From Syntrophomonadaceae bacterium (GTDB lineage Bacteria > Bacillota > Dethiobacteria > DTU022), in assembly GCA_007121075.1 (NCBI GenBank), contig SKMK01000011.1, positions 1 through 50,832 of the forward strand: 50,832 nucleotides of DNA, in the 5' to 3' direction. The position numbers and the translations under genes are program-made. Below the pieces are notes generated by a model that worked only from the letters and a program-made list of their open reading frames with translations, did not search any database and was not told where the DNA came from. Position 1 is the first letter of the stretch; each line of letters begins with the position of its first letter. Shown in pieces: positions 50,203 through 50,832 of this stretch.

Positions 50203-50832
50203 TTATTCTTCAGCTATATTTGCTTCTTTGGCTATTTTTTCAAGCTTTTCAATCATGTCCGTGTCCAAAACCGGGCCGGCTTCATTCTCAATCATTTCCC
50301 TGGTCAAGAGAACCATTTTATCTCTTATATCCAGGGCTCCGTCATCTTCCCAGGCCCCCCACATACGACGTTCAAATATTTTGGGTTCGTAGATTTCTTT
50401 TTTAAAATATTTCATAGTATGTTCAGTAGCCATAAAATTACCGGTATGGGCAACTTCTTCAATGTACTGATGAGCCATAGTTTCCTCATTTACAACGACT
50501 TCTTTTGCTACCCGCTTCAGGTGAGCAATTGCTTCGTCGCAAAAAGCAAAGTCTGCAAAATCAACAACCATGTCCATGTCAAACTGCATTCCGTCCATTA
50601 TATCTGCCGATAGGGCACTTGACATTCCGGTCATTGCAGTTTCAAAACCGGCCTGGGCATCGAGGATTTTGGCGTCACGAAGCATTGCCGGCATTCTTGT
50701 AGGGAGGCCAAGATAGCGCCCAAGCTGCCCCATACATCCTTTCAAAATAGCAAACTCAGGGCTGGCCATTGATATATGGGCTATTTTAAAGTCCATACTG
50801 CGGGCAAAACTGGTATAAACTACCGGCGCACC
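50203..50832 (-). CDS. Trimethylamine methyltransferase (MttB) family protein, C-terminal part
   Basis: The last 209 residues of an MttB-superfamily corrinoid methyltransferase; the 5' part lies beyond the window end, and the frame is still open at 50832. Recognisable are MPAMLRDAKILDAQAGFETA, SSALSADIMDGMQ, and ATEHTMKYFKKEIYEPKIFER. No in-frame TAG occurs in the visible part, which includes the area corresponding to the pyrrolysine of methanogen MttB by my rough alignment, so it is probably a non-pyrrolysine member like the glycine betaine methyltransferase MtgB. It would move a methyl group to a corrinoid protein not seen here. Confidence 0.9.
   Translation of the reverse strand, partial: GAPVVYTSFARSMDFKIAHISMASPEFAILKGCMGQLGRYLGLPTRMPAMLRDAKILDAQAGFETAMTGMSSALSADIMDGMQFDMDMVVDFADFAFCDEAIAHLKRVAKEVVVNEETMAHQYIEEVAHTGNFMATEHTMKYFKKEIYEPKIFERRMWGAWEDDGALDIRDKMVLLTREMIENEAGPVLDTDMIEKLEKIAKEANIAEE

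Noticed and set aside
1-50832. tRNA, rRNA, CRISPR arrays, phage or transposase genes
   Set aside because: I looked for TpsiC-like motifs, regularly spaced repeats and transposase or integrase motifs on both strands and saw none; a tRNAscan or ISfinder search would be needed to exclude small or degenerate cases.
50203-50832. Pyrrolysine-type MttB
   Set aside because: No in-frame TAG appears in the visible C-terminal 209 codons, which by my rough alignment include the position used in methanogen MttB.

Overview
The window looks like chromosomal DNA of an anaerobic Bacillota (Clostridia-type) bacterium. By eye the GC content is moderate. Shine-Dalgarno sites are strong (AGGAGG-like), GTG and TTG starts are frequent, and genes sit in long, tightly packed operons, nearly all on the minus strand. 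The metabolism is ferredoxin- and amino-acid-based: glycine cleavage, 2-oxoacid:ferredoxin oxidoreductase, acyl-CoA beta-oxidation or butyrate enzymes, a HoxEFU-type diaphorase, a molybdenum hydroxylase and an MttB-family methyltransferase. This resembles syntrophic or Dethiobacter-like Clostridia, but I cannot name a genus. I saw no rRNA, tRNA, CRISPR array, phage gene or intact insertion sequence.

Layout. 61-6849: an orphan sensor kinase, a DUF362 protein, and a GNAT-CBS-aminotransferase-thiN run. 7003-7146: a decayed FMN hydroxy-acid dehydrogenase remnant. 7323-11689: cstA, a sirtuin and two HAD phosphatases. 11917-16581: NuoE/NuoF/NuoG-like diaphorase genes followed by an asparagine-synthetase homologue whose glutaminase nucleophile is missing. 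16694-26622: a nine-gene operon behind a tandem glycine riboswitch (gcvT, gcvH, gcvPA, gcvPB, two radical SAM proteins, a LipM-like acyltransferase, lpdA and an AcoX-like gene). It appears to encode both the glycine cleavage system and the machinery that lipoylates GcvH. 26721-31382: aldolase, a two-component system, a 39-residue lipoprotein preceded by PhoP-box-like repeats, and htpX. 31766-33712: the only plus-strand genes, a SurA-N protein and an EamA transporter with an overlapping 14-codon leader. 33816-40719: thiolase, hydroxyacyl-CoA dehydrogenase, acyl-CoA dehydrogenase, crotonase and KorDABC in one direction. 41035-48101: a molybdenum hydroxylase trio followed by a PreA-like flavoprotein, a nitrilase-family amidase, a DUF2848 protein and a cupin, probably one catabolic operon for an unidentified nitrogenous compound. 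48461-50832: a BCCT transporter and the C-terminal part of an MttB-family methyltransferase.

How it fits together. Betaine-like compounds may enter through the BCCT carrier and be demethylated by the MttB protein. Glycine is oxidised by the riboswitch-controlled cleavage system. Acyl-CoA oxidation and 2-oxoacid oxidation deliver NADH and reduced ferredoxin, which the HoxEFU-like module could interconvert with a partner encoded elsewhere. The strongest candidates for less-described biology are the LipS1/LipS2-type lipoyl synthase pair built into a bacterial glycine-cleavage operon, and the molybdenum hydroxylase/PreA/amidase/DUF2848/cupin operon.
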